Of a stretch of 21,736 bases of DNA, positions 20,912 to 21,736 are shown piece by piece. Below the pieces are notes generated by a model. The model saw nothing but the letters and a program-made list of their open reading frames with translations. It did no database searches and was not told the DNA's origin. Numbering within the stretch: the stretch's first letter is position 1; the number at the start of each line of letters is the position of its first letter. The DNA is from UBA8337 sp049889915 (lineage in GTDB: Bacteria; Pseudomonadota; Alphaproteobacteria; RS24), in the NCBI GenBank assembly GCA_049889915.1, contig JBMHCM010000010.1, positions 1-21,736 of the forward strand. Direction: 5' to 3'. Both the position numbers and the translations under genes were made by a program.

Positions 20912-21736
20912 TTACTCTCCCGCTATCAGATAAATCAGGCTCGAAATGGCCCGCCCAAACACATTGCCACGACCGACATCCTCCGCCGCTACCAGCTCAG
21001 CCTCTTGCGAAGCCAACCCCGGCAAGGTGACTTTCAGCACCCCCAAGCGATCGCCCTTTTTAATCGGTGCCAGAACCGGCTTGTCATAGGTTACGGTGGC
21101 GACCATTTTGCGTCGCCCACTGCGCGGCGTGACAATCTCAAAGCGGCCCTGTGTGGTCACCGCTACCGTGCTTTCGCTACCGTGCCAGACCGGCAATTCG
21201 GTCACCACTTGCTGCGCCGGCACCAACACATCGCGCTGGAAATTGCGGAAGCCATAGGTCATCAGGCGGCGCGACTCGCGGGCCCGCTCACGTTTGCTGT
21301 CGAGGCCATTGACCACCAAAATCAGCCGCCGTCCATTTTGCTCCGCCGAGGCAACCAGCCCATAGCCGGAAGCCTGCGTGTGTCCTGTCTTCAGCCCGTC
21401 AGCGCCAATATTGGCATAAAGCAGCGGATTGCGATTGGTCTGGCGAATTTTGTTCCAAGTAAAATCACGCTCGCTAAAAAGTTTGTAATAGCGGCTGTGA
21501 TTACTGATGAGGTGCTGCGCCAAAATGGCCAAATCGCGGGCCGATGTTTTGTGCTCTTCGTCCGGCCAGCCGGTTGAATTGACAAAGGTCGAATTGGTCA
21601 TGCCCAACTCCATTGCCCGCTCGGTCATCATTTGCGCAAACACATCCTCCGAGCCGCCCAGCCCTTCGGCCAATGTGATGCAGGCATCATTGCCCGACTG
21701 AATGATGACACCGCGCAGCAAATCCTCGACCGCCAC
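20912..21736 (-). CDS. D-alanyl-D-alanine carboxypeptidase, PBP5/6 family (partial, N-terminus outside window)
   Basis: The C-terminal 274 residues of a serine carboxypeptidase that trims the terminal D-Ala from peptidoglycan stem peptides. The SxN motif appears as QSGNDA near the cut, and the KTG motif as DGLKTGHT. The PBP5-type second beta domain follows, ending in the hydrophobic tail ISSLIYLIAG that may contact the membrane. The SxxK nucleophile and signal peptide lie beyond the right edge. The frame is open to the last base (VAVEDLLRG). It is of the DacA/DacC/DacF kind; I cannot tell which. It is the first visible gene of the dac-tmk-holB-metG operon. Confidence 0.93.
   Translation of the reverse strand: MAVEDLLRGVIIQSGNDACITLAEGLGGSEDVFAQMMTERAMELGMTNSTFVNSTGWPDEEHKTSARDLAILAQHLISNHSRYYKLFSERDFTWNKIRQTNRNPLLYANIGADGLKTGHTQASGYGLVASAEQNGRRLILVVNGLDSKRERARESRRLMTYGFRNFQRDVLVPAQQVVTELPVWHGSESTVAVTTQGRFEIVTPRSGRRKMVATVTYDKPVLAPIKKGDRLGVLKVTLPGLASQEAELVAAEDVGRGNVFGRAISSLIYLIAGE

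Noticed and set aside
20609..21577. 322-codon open frame on the + strand opposite tmk and the carboxypeptidase
   Set aside because: It spans two real genes on the other strand and shows no protein family features.
1..21736. Integrase, transposase, phage genes, tRNA, rRNA or CRISPR in the window
   Set aside because: None of the coding frames or the intergenic gaps shows such features on either strand.

Overview
The window reads as chromosomal DNA of an alphaproteobacterium. The best evidence is the block ntrY-ntrX-trkA-trkH-dat-hfq next to mazG, plus the run dac-tmk-holB-metG, both recognisable alphaproteobacterial neighbourhoods. Species cannot be fixed from the sequence; a marine or other free-living lineage is only a guess.

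Left edge (1-1709, + strand): the last codons of a probable short-chain dehydrogenase, then a TatD-family metal-dependent hydrolase and a PhnP-like metallo-beta-lactamase-fold hydrolase that overlap by ATGA.

Middle (1768-8818, + strand): an accessory region of seven genes, all with export or prepilin signals, which is the most interesting part of the window. It is two versions of one module in tandem. Module A is a cysteine-rich type IV pilin-like protein, a 711-residue exported protein with two EF-hands, a cadherin-like region and a C-terminal C-type lectin-like domain, and two small exported two-cysteine proteins, closed by a strong intrinsic terminator (5493-5520). Module B is a paralogous pilin, a 702-residue exported protein with two ~205-residue internal repeats, degenerate EF-hand loops and a different Cys/Trp/His-rich C-terminal head, and one small exported two-cysteine protein. 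My reading, by inference only, is a duplicated pilus/adhesin-type surface system whose binding heads have been swapped. No assembly, ATPase or prepilin-peptidase gene is in the window, so that machinery must be elsewhere.

Right of it, mazG (+), with a near-consensus promoter sitting on an AT-rich perfect palindrome, converges on hfq (-) with overlapping stop codons. Then, all on the - strand and read from right to left: a D-alanyl-D-alanine carboxypeptidase (cut by the window edge), tmk, holB and metG as one tight operon; a ~125-base gap; then ntrY (sensor kinase), ntrX (response regulator), trkA and trkH (potassium uptake), dat (D-amino-acid aminotransferase), a 159-base gap and hfq. These cover peptidoglycan trimming, dTTP synthesis, replication clamp loading, Met-tRNA charging, nitrogen/redox signalling, K+ uptake and RNA regulation. 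There is no gene-free stretch above 300 bases, and I saw no tRNA, rRNA, CRISPR array, transposase or integrase.

Secondary points of interest are an Hfq whose proximal RNA-binding face is heavily substituted, a TrkH whose fourth pore loop lacks the usual glycine, an NtrX without a GAFTGA loop, hflX missing between hfq and mazG, and tatD-MBL separated from metG.
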